Shown: positions 1 through 7,711, counted from the stretch's first letter. The stretch is DNA of 64,000 nucleotides from Priestia megaterium (GCF_009497655.1 NZ_CP023317.1:1083501-1147500), one strand, 5' to 3'. The notes: generated by a model from the letters alone, not told the origin. Made by a program: numbers and translations.

Positions 1-341
1 ACATGACTGTTGATTCAGCATTAATTGGGGGTGGTGAAACTTCAACTATTACAACTACTAACAACGCTTTAACAATGCACATTGGTGCTAATGCAAACCA
101 AACCATGAAAGTCGATATCAACAAAATAGACACTAATAGTTTAAGTCTTAATAATATCGATTTGACAACACAAAAAGGTGCGGAAGCAGCGATCACTAAG
201 ATAAGTAAAGCAATTGAAAATGTATCAGGTGAGCGTTCTAAACTTGGGGCATATCAAAATCGTCTAGATCACACAATTAACAATTTAAACACATCTTCTG
301 AAAACATCACTGCTGCGGAATCTCGTATCCGTGACGTAGAT
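1..341 (+). CDS. hag: Flagellin, C-terminal part of exon 1 (5' truncated by window)
   Basis: The reading frame enters from outside the window and encodes the D1/D0 C-terminal region of flagellin, the filament subunit exported by the flagellar type III apparatus. The helical stretch ending ITAAESRIRDVD is the classic lead-in to the D0 C-terminal helix. Bacillus flagellins normally continue MAKEMMEQTK, but here the frame runs into YALAA and a stop at 357-359. The missing continuation starts at 702, beyond a group I intron-like sequence. Joining 341 to 702 restores DVD-MAKEMM exactly. Joining 337 to 698 gives DVT-MAKEMM, which is also in frame. Without splicing the protein would lack its last 37 or so residues and probably could not polymerise. 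Confidence 0.93.
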
Positions 342-701
342 TATGCTTTAGCTGCATAAGCAGTTACAAGCACAGTCGTCCTAGCTGGTAACGGCTAGTG
401 ATTATTATTGGGTGAATTGCTGGAAACCCCTTAGACCTTTTCTTGCCACAACGTAGTTAGAAATGACAAGCGTGATGGCGCGAAAAAAGAAAAGATTGGG
501 CAATCAGCAGCCAAGCTCCTGTCTTGAAAAAGTGGAGAAGGTTCAACGACTAGGATAGACCATCTAAGGCAAATGCTATGATGATGAAATCCATAGGTGA
601 AACAATAACCATCAGTATTGTGAATCCGAAGTGCCCGGCCCCTACTGATATAAGAGGGTGAAGATATAGTCTAGTCATTTATGAAAATAAATGTTCGCAC
701 G
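342..701 (+). ncRNA. Group I intron-like ribozyme interrupting the flagellin gene (intron 1)
   Basis: About 360 nt lie between the two flagellin coding blocks and contain no reading frame for an endonuclease. Group I core elements appear in order: a P2-like stem CTAGC/GGCTAG (381-398), the GGGTGAATTGCTGG block (409-423), CAGCAGCCAAGCTCCTG (505-521) whose CAGCAG can pair with TTGCTG as P4, GGTTCAACGACTAG (540-553), and GAAGATATAGTCT near 660-672 giving the other strand of P7. A P9-like hairpin CATTTAT-gaaa-ATAAATG precedes TTCG, with the terminal G at 697 or 701. The splice sites are inferred from protein continuity and could be 337/698 or 341/702. The class resembles subgroup IA introns. Confidence 0.85.
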
Positions 702-815
702 ATGGCGAAAGAAATGATGGAACAAACAAAGAATTCAATTCTTTCTCAAGCATCACAAGCAATGTTGGCTCAATCTAACCAGATGCCTCAAGGAGTTCTA
801 CAACTCTTGAGGTAA
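702..815 (+). CDS. hag: Flagellin exon 2: D0 C-terminal helix and stop
   Basis: The 37 codons begin MAKEMMEQTKNSILSQAS and end MPQGVLQLLR, the signature of the D0 C-terminal helix of Bacillus flagellins. It has no ribosome binding site and no independent function, so it is best read as the downstream exon of the flagellin gene. The stop codon is at 813-815. The C-terminus (SNQMPQ) departs slightly from the common ANQQPQ, which is instead present in a second partial copy at 1147-1188. That suggests a past duplication of the intron plus exon unit. Confidence 0.88.
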   Translation: MAKEMMEQTKNSILSQASQAMLAQSNQMPQGVLQLLR

Positions 816-1138
816 TTGATTAAAGGGCGTCTAGCTTGGTAACGAGCTAGAGTATAACTGGGTGAATTGCTGGGACTTCCTAAAGTTTTATCAACCACAA
901 CGTAACTGCAAACGGTAAGCGTAACGGTTTGAAAATGATGAAGATAACATAATGGATAATCAGCAGCCAAGCTCCTGTGAGGAAACTCTGGAGAAGGTTC
1001 AACGACTAGAGAATACGGTCTAAGGTGAAAACTATGATTATGAATCTCGTAGGGCAGTGAAAACTGTTCGAAGTGCCCAGCTCCATGAAAAAACATGGAT
1101 GAAGATATAGTCTATTCTGTAACTGAAAGGTACAGTCG
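816..1138 (+). ncRNA. Second group I intron-like ribozyme (intron 2), downstream of the flagellin stop
   Basis: This is a diverged copy of intron 1 with the same ordered core: a CTAGCT...AGCTAG P2 stem (831-850), GGGTGAATTGCTGG (860-873), CAGCAGCCAAGCTCCTG (961-977), GGTTCAACGACTAG (996-1009) and GAAGATATAGTCT (1101-1113). It also ends with a P9-like hairpin CTGTA...TACAG followed by TCG (G at 1138), matching the intron 1 end. The 5' boundary is uncertain because exon 2 already carries a complete flagellin C-terminus and stop. The guide-like GCGTC at 827-831 can pair with GACGT at 333-337 in exon 1, including the U.G wobble expected at a 5' splice site. Confidence 0.75.
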
Positions 1139-1188
1139 CAAAGCAAGCGAATCAACAACCACAAGGAGTGTTACAACTTCTTCGTTAA
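1139..1188 (+). pseudogene. Partial duplicate of the flagellin C-terminal exon
   Basis: From 1147 one frame reads ANQQPQGVLQLLR and stops at 1186-1188. This is a second, more canonical copy of the flagellin C-terminus. The upstream part of the exon (MAKEMM to MLAQ) is missing, so it looks like a truncated duplicate after intron 2. Joining exon 1 at 337 directly to 1139 would put this tail out of frame. A product using it would need a splice site inside exon 2. I regard it as an exon remnant, with alternative splicing as the rival reading. Confidence 0.6.
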
Positions 1189-1196
1189 TTTTAAAT

Positions 1197-1236
1197 ATAA
1201 AAGAGGCTCTAGGTTTTCTAGGGTCTCTTTTTATCT
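1197..1236 (+). terminator. Rho-independent terminator of the flagellin transcript
   Basis: A hairpin with arms AGAGGCTCTAG and CTAGGGTCTCT around a TTTT-type loop, followed by a T run, lies just after the duplicate exon remnant. It places intron 2 and the remnant inside the flagellin transcript. Confidence 0.8.
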
Positions 1237-1333
1237 ATTTGAGACAAGTAAATTAATTAGGGCATTATATTAATTTTTAGAGGAGAGGAATTACAAACAT
1301 TCTCATTTTAAAACAGTCTGGTTGGAGGAACCG

Positions 1334-1573
1334 ATGGAAAAAGGTGAGCTAGAACGTAAGAAGTTTCTTGAACAACAGCTTGAGTGGTGCAAAGAACAAG
1401 ATTATATTTTAGAAGAGATAGAAATGAAGCTTTATGAAATGAAAAGGATAGCAGAATATGCTTTTAGCCATGAACTTACTCCCCTAGAAATTCATCAGAT
1501 GAATGATCAGTTGAAAGAACTGAAAAGTGAAGTTCATTTGCTAGAAAAACAGCTATCCTCTGTTGTTCATTAG
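1334..1573 (+). CDS. Small charged coiled-coil-like protein of unknown function
   Basis: This encodes 79 residues starting MEKGELERKK, highly charged and almost wholly helical. Leucine spacing (LEQQLEWC, MNDQLKELK, VHLLEKQL) suggests a coiled coil. A TTG four codons upstream extends the frame, but GGAGG at 1325-1329 sits ideally for the ATG at 1334. The gene lies between flagellin and yjfB and only 17 bases before the latter, so a role linked to motility or flagellar export is an inference from context. I do not recognise a family. No signal peptide or membrane segment is visible. Confidence 0.8.
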   Translation: MEKGELERKKFLEQQLEWCKEQDYILEEIEMKLYEMKRIAEYAFSHELTPLEIHQMNDQLKELKSEVHLLEKQLSSVVH

Positions 1574-1590
1574 AAGAAAGGTGGTTTTTT

Positions 1591-1791
1591 ATGGATATCG
1601 CACTCATGTCAATGTCACTAAGCCAAGGAAAAGTCCAACAGCAAGCTTCTCTATCAGTCATGAAAATAGCAATGGGAAACGCCGAACAGCAAGGAGAAGC
1701 TGTTAAGGAATTAATCAGCACTTCCAATGTAAAAGCACTTCAACAGGCCGCACAACCGCATCTAGGCGGAAATATTGATTTGAAATTATAG
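1591..1791 (+). CDS. yjfB: YjfB family putative motility protein
   Basis: This 66-residue protein has the YjfB family layout: an N-terminal MDIALMSMSLSQ segment, a glutamine-rich centre (KVQQQASLSVMKIAMG), and an end near LISTSNVKALQQAAQPHLG. B. subtilis YjfB belongs to the SigD motility regulon, but its molecular function is not established. AAAGGTGG lies 7-8 bases before the ATG. It probably shares a transcript with the small gene at 1334. Placement directly after flagellin supports a motility connection. Confidence 0.85.
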   Translation: MDIALMSMSLSQGKVQQQASLSVMKIAMGNAEQQGEAVKELISTSNVKALQQAAQPHLGGNIDLKL

Positions 1792-1850
1792 TTTCATTAC
1801 TGCTAGATAAATGAAATATAAGGGCATCGAATATAATGTCTTACTATGCA

Positions 1851-1887
1851 AAATGACCTTACCAATTAGAGTAAGGTCATTTTTTTA
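1851..1887 (+). terminator. Terminator after yjfB
   Basis: The stem AATGACCTTA / TAAGGTCATT is followed by seven T residues. It ends the rightward motility transcript, and its A-rich left arm may also serve the convergent pcp operon. Confidence 0.85.
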
Positions 1888-1917
1888 TAATATAATGGTA
1901 TCGTTTAAATATTATTT

Positions 1918-2559
1918 TTAATGCGTAGTCCCACCCGAAACCACAACATCCTCCTCAACTAAAATCGTCGTCTTCACCACACTCAGCAATCCCTCTACAA
2001 TTAAATCCAGTGACATACTAGCTTTCCCAGGATGATTTACAGCCTGTTCAGGAAGATAAGGAATATGAACAAACCCTCCTTTAATACAGCAGTTTTGAAT
2101 CATGTTCATGAGTCCGTAAAATACGTGGTTACATACAAACGTTCCAGCGGTTTGAGAAATGCTGCTTGGAATGCCTGCTTGGCGCAAGTTTTCGACAGCT
2201 GCTTTGATGGGCAGTGTCGAAAAGTATGCGGCGGGGCCGTTTTGGATAATAGGGCGGTCGATAGGCTGCTGGCCGATGTTGTCAGGAATTCGCGCGTCGT
2301 CTACGTTAATTGCAACGCGTTCTAAGGTAATCCCTTCTCGGCCGCCTGCTTGTCCAACGCAAATGACGATAGCAGGGCTGATTTCTTCTATATAGGTATG
2401 AAGCTTTGCGATTGATTCACCAAACACAGTAGGAAGAGGTTTAGCAATAATGTGATAGTTTTCAACAGCTACACCGTCTAGAGCTTTTACGGCTTCTAAA
2501 GACGGGTTAATACTTTCACCTTCAAATGGTTCAAAGCCAGTTAGTAATACAGTTGTCAT
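1918..2559 (-). CDS. pcp: Pyrrolidone-carboxylate peptidase (pyroglutamyl peptidase I)
   Basis: A cytoplasmic cysteine peptidase of family C15 that removes N-terminal pyroglutamate from peptides. The length of 213 residues is typical. It opens with [10 protein letters not shown], characteristic of the family. The catalytic triad is visible as Glu80 ([11 protein letters not shown]), Cys143 ([11 protein letters not shown]) and His165 ([10 protein letters not shown]). It is the last gene of a leftward operon behind a DUF969/DUF979 membrane pair, 14 bases after the DUF979 stop. That conserved arrangement suggests the membrane proteins move a substrate or product linked to pyroglutamyl peptides or 5-oxoproline, but this is only inference. 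Confidence 0.96.
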   Translation of the reverse strand: MTTVLLTGFEPFEGESINPSLEAVKALDGVAVENYHIIAKPLPTVFGESIAKLHTYIEEISPAIVICVGQAGGREGITLERVAINVDDARIPDNIGQQPIDRPIIQNGPAAYFSTLPIKAAVENLRQAGIPSSISQTAGTFVCNHVFYGLMNMIQNCCIKGGFVHIPYLPEQAVNHPGKASMSLDLIVEGLLSVVKTTILVEEDVVVSGGTTH

Positions 2560-2573
2560 TCTATCAATCTCCT

Positions 2574-3539
2574 TTAAAAATGGTATACAAGGTAGTACAT
2601 TAATAGCGTATTTACAACAAAAACGGATAAAGCAATCGGCACTTGAGCTTTAATTACGGCGTTTTTGTCTTTTAATTCAAGCAGCATGGCAGGTACGATG
2701 TTAAAGTTGGCTGCCATTGGCGTGAGAAGCGTGCCGCAGTAGCCAGCAAACATGCCGAGCGCTGCCATAATGGCTGGATTTCCTCCGTGCATGTGTACAA
2801 TTAACGGCAGTCCAATACCTCCAGTAATAACGGCAAACGCCGCAAAGGCATTTCCCATTACAATTGTAAACAGCAGCATTCCTAGACAATAAGCAAGCAC
2901 AGCAACAAACGCATAGTTAGTTGGAAGCACGTCACTCACAATATCTGAAACAACTGTTCCAACGCCGGATTTTGAAAAAATACCGCCAAGCGCTGCGAGC
3001 ATTTGCGGTAAAATAACCGCCCAGCCGACAGCTTGAAGCAAGCGGCTTCCTTCTTTAACAGGTACATCCATTTTAGCTTTAGTAACGCTCATTGAAGCGA
3101 TAAAGGCAATGACGGCTGCGATTGCCAGTGAAATTAACGTGACTTTTTCTGGGTCAATTAAAGCCCAGTTTCCAAATTTAATTTTGCCAAAAAGAAGAGT
3201 GCCGATAATCGTAAAAATAGGAATAAATAAAGCCGGTAAAAAGATTTTGTTTTTTAATCGCTGCGCGTGAGCCACTCGTTCTTCAGCAGGCGTTTCGGCT
3301 TCATTGGATTTAGTGACGCGATTAAATGAAGCAAGCAGTACCATGATAATGACTAAACACCCTATATAAAAAGGTGGAATCACGTTGCCAAATAAAAACG
3401 TAATAGAAAACAACGCCCAAAATAGAGAAGATCCTAAACGGTTAGGATGGTTGTGATCGCGTGCGATTCGAATCGCGATAAAAGCAACAATAATACCGAG
3501 TAAGTAGTAAATCGTATCAAGCGTTAGGATGCTTTTCAT
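2574..3539 (-). CDS. DUF979 family integral membrane protein
   Basis: This 321-residue, strongly hydrophobic protein has roughly nine or ten predicted membrane segments and a small charged loop near residues 78-92. Glycine-rich re-entrant-like stretches occur ([31 protein letters not shown]). It follows the DUF969 gene directly and precedes pcp, the standard grouping of these families in Bacillales. The pair is usually considered a two-subunit transporter of unknown substrate. Nothing in the sequence names the substrate. Confidence 0.85.
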   Translation of the reverse strand: MKSILTLDTIYYLLGIIVAFIAIRIARDHNHPNRLGSSLFWALFSITFLFGNVIPPFYIGCLVIIMVLLASFNRVTKSNEAETPAEERVAHAQRLKNKIFLPALFIPIFTIIGTLLFGKIKFGNWALIDPEKVTLISLAIAAVIAFIASMSVTKAKMDVPVKEGSRLLQAVGWAVILPQMLAALGGIFSKSGVGTVVSDIVSDVLPTNYAFVAVLAYCLGMLLFTIVMGNAFAAFAVITGGIGLPLIVHMHGGNPAIMAALGMFAGYCGTLLTPMAANFNIVPAMLLELKDKNAVIKAQVPIALSVFVVNTLLMYYLVYHF

Positions 3540-4244
3540 TTAACTCGCCTCCGTCTTTGAAGATGATGTTGGTTTGTGCTTTGTCATTTTTCTGTGAATA
3601 CGTCGGTCTAACTGACGGAAACGAATGGCGCTGATCAGCAGCGCTGCGATGGCTGTTGGAATACCCCAAAGCGCCATATCCCAGACGTCAACGTGAATCC
3701 CTACAGAGTCAAAAAATCCTTTCATTAAAAGAATTCCACCTGTTGCGATAAAGATATCTTCTCCGAAAAACCAGCCCGTATTTTCAGCTGCCGCTGCGTG
3801 AGCGCGGATATCTTCTTTGACTTTAGGCGGAAGCTCTCCGTATTTTGCACGGGCTGCGCCTTCAGACATAGGTGCCACTAATGGACGCACGGATTGAGCA
3901 TGTCCTCCGATATTTAAGCCGACTGCGGCTGAGATTTCACGGATAAAAAGATATATAAGTAAAACATTTCCAGAAGAAGCGTTTTTCGCTTTTTTGATCA
4001 GGACTTCCGCTTGTTCCTTTAACCCGTATTTTTCTAATACGCCAAAGATAGGAAGAGTAAGTAAAATAGCCATAGACATATAGCGGTTATCGACAAAGAA
4101 CTGACCGAACATCGTAATTACTTCATGCAATGATAAACCTGATACAAGGCCCGTCACGATGCCTGCAACAGTCACAACAAGCAGTGTATTTAAACGAAAT
4201 AGAAATCCCACTGCCACTAGCAAAACCCCAATTAATTTCAACAT
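3540..4244 (-). CDS. DUF969 family integral membrane protein
   Basis: This 234-residue membrane protein has about five hydrophobic segments and begins MLKLIGVLLVAVGFLFRLNT. The motif GLNIGGHAQSVRPLVAPMSEG in the middle is conserved in DUF969 and resembles a substrate-site loop. It ends in a basic, lysine-rich cytoplasmic tail. It is the first full gene of the DUF969-DUF979-pcp operon. The start codon overlaps the stop of a possible 14-codon leader frame, and its ribosome site AAGGGGGA lies inside that frame, so translational coupling is possible. Confidence 0.85.
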   Translation of the reverse strand: MLKLIGVLLVAVGFLFRLNTLLVVTVAGIVTGLVSGLSLHEVITMFGQFFVDNRYMSMAILLTLPIFGVLEKYGLKEQAEVLIKKAKNASSGNVLLIYLFIREISAAVGLNIGGHAQSVRPLVAPMSEGAARAKYGELPPKVKEDIRAHAAAAENTGWFFGEDIFIATGGILLMKGFFDSVGIHVDVWDMALWGIPTAIAALLISAIRFRQLDRRIHRKMTKHKPTSSSKTEAS

Positions 4245-4282
4245 AAAAAATCCCCCTTGAGTATGTATAGACCGTGCTGCAA
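4238..4282 (-). CDS. Possible 14-residue leader peptide before the DUF969 gene
   Basis: A perfect AAAGGAGGTGA ribosome site on the minus strand (around 4286-4296) precedes TTG at 4282-4280. The frame reads MQHGLYILKGDFLC and its stop overlaps the ATG of the DUF969 gene. A second, weaker ribosome site for DUF969 lies inside the frame. The strong site without any other start nearby is the main evidence. The product could equally be an untranslated remnant. Confidence 0.4.
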   Translation of the reverse strand: MQHGLYILKGDFLC

Positions 4283-4290
4283 ATTCACCT

Positions 4291-4315
4291 CCTTTGTTTT
4301 CCTAGAAAAACAAAG
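4291..4315 (-). promoter_or_regulatory. Hairpin at the 5' end of the DUF969 operon leader
   Basis: On the minus strand CTTTGTTTT and GAAAACAAAG form a stem around TCTAG, ending exactly where the AAAGGAGG ribosome site begins. It lies a few bases after the expected transcription start. It could stabilise the 5' end of the mRNA or partly mask the leader ribosome site. Confidence 0.5.
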
Positions 4316-4323
4316 ATGTTTCG

Positions 4324-4352
4324 AGTATAAACAATTCTGAAAATTAAAACAA
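4324..4352 (-). promoter_or_regulatory. SigA-type promoter of the DUF969-DUF979-pcp operon
   Basis: On the minus strand TTGTTT and TATACT are separated by 17 bases, about 40 bases before the leader ribosome site. This is a good vegetative promoter match. Confidence 0.6.
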
Positions 4353-4522
4353 GATGCTTAAGGCATAAAATAGTTTTATTGGTGAAACAAAATTATAGAA
4401 GGAAGATTTATATAATGTCCATGGACTAAGAAGTAAAAGAAAGAATTCTGCTAGGGAGTTTAGGTAGTAATTTTTTTAGTTGATCCGTTGAAAACATTTC
4501 TCCTAAAATACCAAAAATGGTG

Positions 4523-4528
4523 TATAAT
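4523..4528 (+). promoter_or_regulatory. Possible -10 element upstream of the zinc-ribbon membrane protein
   Basis: A perfect TATAAT lies about 90 bases before the TTG start at 4622. The expected -35 position has no good match, so the promoter is tentative. Nothing else recognisable was seen in the 4353-4600 gap. Confidence 0.35.
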
Positions 4529-4621
4529 GCTAAAAGGTATGAATATAGAATTATATAGATTTCAACAAAATAAATCTATATGACTATATTTTAAACAATT
4601 TATTGAAGGGGGAAGGAGTAT

Positions 4622-5527
4622 TTGAATTGTTCAAATTGCGGCCATTTTAATGAGGGCGGAAAGTTTTGCGTGAAGTGCGGTCATAAATTGCAAGAAGAGG
4701 CAGCTGTAAGCCAGGCGGCAGCTGCATCTGAATATCAGCCTCAGCCGCAACCAGCGTATGCGCCTCAACAACCTAATCAGCGTGTTCGTCAGGCGAAAAA
4801 AGTGTCAAAATCATTTTTTAGTTATTTTGCAGAAGGAATTAAAAATCCAACAGCTACAGCACAAGCAGCAGGCGAAAGCCAATTCGTTAATGCTCTTATC
4901 ACAGTCATTCTTTATGCTCTTAGTATACCTATTATGCTGTATGTAGGCTGGAAGCTATTGTTGATTCAATTTGTTCGAAGCATGTTCAAGCTTCCTATTA
5001 TCAGTGAAGAGCTGGCTCCATCCGACATGGAGGATTTTAATACAGGCGCTGATTTGATAAAAGCCACAGATATCAACAGTATCATTCACTTCAATTTTAC
5101 CGATTTTGTCTTTAAACAAGGTATCTTCATTTTTATTGGACTTGCAATTATTATTGGAGCAACATATGTTGTAGCAAAGTTTGGAAAGGTAGACGTTTCT
5201 TTTAAAGAATTTTTCTCACGCTTTGGCACGTTTTTAATTATTCCAACAGCTCTTCTTTTAATTGGGCTTGTGCTTGCATTTCTTCACGTTGAATACTTCT
5301 CTTATTTTATGAATTTTGGTTTGCTGAGCATTTTCCTTGTAGTTCCATTTACCATTGCTAGCTTTAAGCAAAGCGGAACAAATGGGCTTGATCGTATCTA
5401 TAGCACTCTTATTGTATATGTAGTCATTACGATTGTGCTGACGTTTATTGCGAATGGTTTAGGAGAAGAAGCCAAAAACATTATTACAAGAATGGGAAAC
5501 AGCAGTGAATTAAATGATTTATTTTAA
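4622..5527 (+). CDS. Zinc-ribbon membrane protein of unknown function
   Basis: This 301-residue protein starts at TTG, eight or so bases after GGGGGAAGGAG. The N-terminus is a single zinc ribbon with CSNCGH and CVKCGH (residues 3-21). A Gln/Pro/Ala-rich linker follows (residues 30-58), then about five hydrophobic membrane segments (around 90-115, 165-185, 200-225, 230-250 and 260-280). The pattern matches Bacillus zinc-ribbon membrane proteins, which often lie next to TcaA/YvbJ-like genes, as here. The zinc ribbon is presumably cytoplasmic and may mediate protein contacts. No enzymatic motif is visible. Confidence 0.8.
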   Translation: MNCSNCGHFNEGGKFCVKCGHKLQEEAAVSQAAAASEYQPQPQPAYAPQQPNQRVRQAKKVSKSFFSYFAEGIKNPTATAQAAGESQFVNALITVILYALSIPIMLYVGWKLLLIQFVRSMFKLPIISEELAPSDMEDFNTGADLIKATDINSIIHFNFTDFVFKQGIFIFIGLAIIIGATYVVAKFGKVDVSFKEFFSRFGTFLIIPTALLLIGLVLAFLHVEYFSYFMNFGLLSIFLVVPFTIASFKQSGTNGLDRIYSTLIVYVVITIVLTFIANGLGEEAKNIITRMGNSSELNDLF

Positions 5528-5534
5528 GTCGACA

Positions 5535-5565
5535 GAAAGCATCGTGCACAGCGATGCTTTTTCAT
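5535..5565 (+). terminator. Terminator-like hairpin between the two zinc-ribbon genes
   Basis: The stem AAAGCATCG / GCGATGCTTT with a TTTTTC tail lies 10 bases after the first gene. It may attenuate rather than block readthrough, since the next gene starts 25 bases later with no obvious promoter between. Confidence 0.7.
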
Positions 5566-5590
5566 AACACTATAAAAAGGAGTGTGTAAG

Positions 5591-7048
5591 TTGGGATATT
5601 GTAAAGAGTGTGGACATCAGTTAACAAATGAGCATCAATTTTGTCCAGAGTGTGGACATCCCGTCGAAAGGAAAGCGGCTTCTAGTGAAGTAGCGGCATC
5701 ACAGCGTTACGCAGAATCGGCATCATCTTCAGCAGAGGAGAGACGCGAATCAGTAAAGCCTTCAAATAAAAAAACAAAGGTTATAGCCATTTCAGTTATA
5801 GCAGCAGCTGCTGTACTTGGCGGCGCTTATTACGGAATAGATAAAACAATCATGGCGCCTAAAGCCGTGTCAGAAAAATTTATTGCTTCAGTAAAGGGCA
5901 ATGACGTTGATAGAGTAAAAAAATATGTAAATGATGGTCAAATTCAATTAGAAGCCAACGATGAGCAAACAAAATCATTTATTACATATTTGCACGAAAA
6001 TCCGGATGTAATGAAATCAATCTCTGAAGGGTTAGCGGCAGATAGCAGAGCGCTTGAAGCAGGAGTTCCAAGCGAAGATCACTCTTCATACGCTAAGTTA
6101 GAACAAGATGGAAATAAATGGGGAATCTTTGATCATTACACGGTACAAATAAACCCTGTATATGCAAAAGCTCAGTCTACAGAAGATGCGACAGTAGTAT
6201 ATATTGACGGTCAAAAAGCTGGAACGGTAAGCAGTGACTCTTCTAAAAAGATTGGTCCATTTTTACCTGGTACGCATACAGTAAAAGGTGAAGTGCAAAA
6301 TGATTATGGAAAAGTTGAAAACGAACAAGAGGTTGAAGCCACCAACGGAGAAGATGTGAACGTGGAGTTTGACTGGTCAGATCATGCAGTATACATCTCT
6401 TCAGATTATGATGACGCGACGCTGTTCGTTAATGGTAAAGACACAAAAACGAAAATTAACGATATTGATTATTTAGGTCCGCTGCCAATGGATGGGTCAG
6501 TAAAACTATATGCAAAACGCGGAGTAAAGAAAACGGAAGAAGTATCAATTAAAAAAGGCATGGAAGATGTTGCGCTTAATTTCGATAAAGAAAATACGAC
6601 AGAAGCTACGGCAAAAGCATCAGTTCCTTCTAAGAATCAAGAGACGACGGACAAAGGTTCGGAAGTCAATTCTGGAGTATCTACTAGTGAAGTTTCTAGT
6701 TTTATCGAACAATATATGTACGCTACAATTTCCTCAATTAACAGTGGAGACTTCTCTATTGCAGCGCCTTATATCGATACTAACGGACCAAAATACAAGG
6801 AACAAAAAGATTATACAGCTTACTTAATCAAAAAAGGCATAACAGAAGATTTATTAAGCTTTAATGTAAATAGAGTAACAAAACTAGATGACTCTATGTA
6901 TAAAGTATATACAACAGAAGAGTATGATATTTCGTACGGAGACGGGTCTGTTAAATACAAAAAATTCAACAGCATTCATAAAGTAAAAGAATTATCTGAT
7001 GGAAGTTTGGGAGTTTATCAGCTTATTAGTTCAACGGAAGTAAAGTAA
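5591..7048 (+). CDS. TcaA/YvbJ-like zinc-ribbon, single-pass membrane protein
   Basis: About 485 residues. A GTG at 5582 is possible, but AAGGAG at 5577-5581 is better placed for TTG at 5591, which gives MGYCKECG. The order is a zinc ribbon (CKECG...CPECGH, residues 3-22), a Ser/Ala/Glu linker, one membrane segment (KVIAISVIAAAAVLGGAYYG, about residue 60), then a large extracytoplasmic part. That part has two TcaA-like domains, a Ser/Thr-rich linker (about 350-375) and an NTF2-like C-terminal domain. TcaA of Staphylococcus affects teicoplanin sensitivity and YvbJ is its Bacillus relative, so an envelope-stress role is plausible but inferred. Confidence 0.85.
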   Translation: MGYCKECGHQLTNEHQFCPECGHPVERKAASSEVAASQRYAESASSSAEERRESVKPSNKKTKVIAISVIAAAAVLGGAYYGIDKTIMAPKAVSEKFIASVKGNDVDRVKKYVNDGQIQLEANDEQTKSFITYLHENPDVMKSISEGLAADSRALEAGVPSEDHSSYAKLEQDGNKWGIFDHYTVQINPVYAKAQSTEDATVVYIDGQKAGTVSSDSSKKIGPFLPGTHTVKGEVQNDYGKVENEQEVEATNGEDVNVEFDWSDHAVYISSDYDDATLFVNGKDTKTKINDIDYLGPLPMDGSVKLYAKRGVKKTEEVSIKKGMEDVALNFDKENTTEATAKASVPSKNQETTDKGSEVNSGVSTSEVSSFIEQYMYATISSINSGDFSIAAPYIDTNGPKYKEQKDYTAYLIKKGITEDLLSFNVNRVTKLDDSMYKVYTTEEYDISYGDGSVKYKKFNSIHKVKELSDGSLGVYQLISSTEVK

Positions 7049-7101
7049 AAGCTGATAAATAGACTTTGAAAAAGCAAACAACTTAGTAGGTAACAATACG
7101 T

Positions 7102-7138
7102 AAAAAAGACGTCTTCTCATAAAAGACGTCTTTTTTAT
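7102..7138. terminator. Bidirectional terminator
   Basis: The stem AAAAAAGACGTCTT / AAAGACGTCTTTTTT serves the rightward TcaA-like gene and, read on the other strand, the leftward HPP gene. Confidence 0.88.
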
Positions 7139-7153
7139 GTATAAGTCCCAATA

Positions 7154-7711
7154 TCAAACCCAATACCTGGGATACTGCCGATCTTGAAATAAATTGTTAT
7201 ACACGGTAGAAATCAATACAACTACACATGCACAAATCATAATAATACCTAAATATCCCCAGCCTGCTTGAGTATTAATGGCAACAATCGCGCTAGCCGC
7301 AGCAGGAGGATGAACGGTTTTGGTAAGAATCATTAAAATAAGAACAAACGCAAGGACAATCGCTATGGTGATAAGACTTCGATGAAATAAACTCCAGATA
7401 ATAAGTGCAGAAACCGTTGCTAGTAAGTGCCCTCCAAGCACGTGGCGCGGCTGTGATAAAGGCCCTTTATGAGCACCGAAGACAAGTACGCAGGTTGCGC
7501 CAATCGGAGCAAGAGCCATTGGATAACCAAGCGCTAGTGCAATCGCGCTGCTGATGATAATCGCAATTAATCCTCCGATAGAAGAAACGACTGCATCTCT
7601 ATAATTGATTTTCGGTTCTTCTTTTAATTCTCCTTTCATCTTTTTCGTATAAGAGCTTAAGTAAGACAGAAAGGGGCTTTTGCTTTGAGAAAAACTTTTT
7701 TCAAATTCCAT
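7154..7711 (-). CDS. HPP family integral membrane protein
   Basis: This 185-residue protein has four or five hydrophobic segments. It carries the family hallmark TVHPPAAASAIVAI (His-Pro-Pro) near residue 133 and the conserved early segment LAPIGATCVLVFGAHKGPLSQPRHV. Some HPP proteins have been linked to nitrite transport in plant and cyanobacterial organelles; the role in Firmicutes is not established. A single-gene leftward unit with its own upstream gap and a shared terminator. Confidence 0.9.
   Translation of the reverse strand: MEFEKSFSQSKSPFLSYLSSYTKKMKGELKEEPKINYRDAVVSSIGGLIAIIISSAIALALGYPMALAPIGATCVLVFGAHKGPLSQPRHVLGGHLLATVSALIIWSLFHRSLITIAIVLAFVLILMILTKTVHPPAAASAIVAINTQAGWGYLGIIMICACVVVLISTVYNNLFQDRQYPRYWV

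Noticed and set aside
788-1096. 102-residue frame on the minus strand across intron 2
   Set aside because: It lies antisense to a structured group I intron copy, has no ribosome site and no recognisable motifs; best explained as chance.
2032-2395. Plus-strand frames inside the pcp gene
   Set aside because: They are shadows of the clearly recognisable pcp gene on the other strand.
4283-4621. Riboswitch in the divergent gap between DUF969 and the zinc-ribbon gene
   Set aside because: Apart from the short hairpin at 4291-4315 no conserved aptamer motif was recognised.
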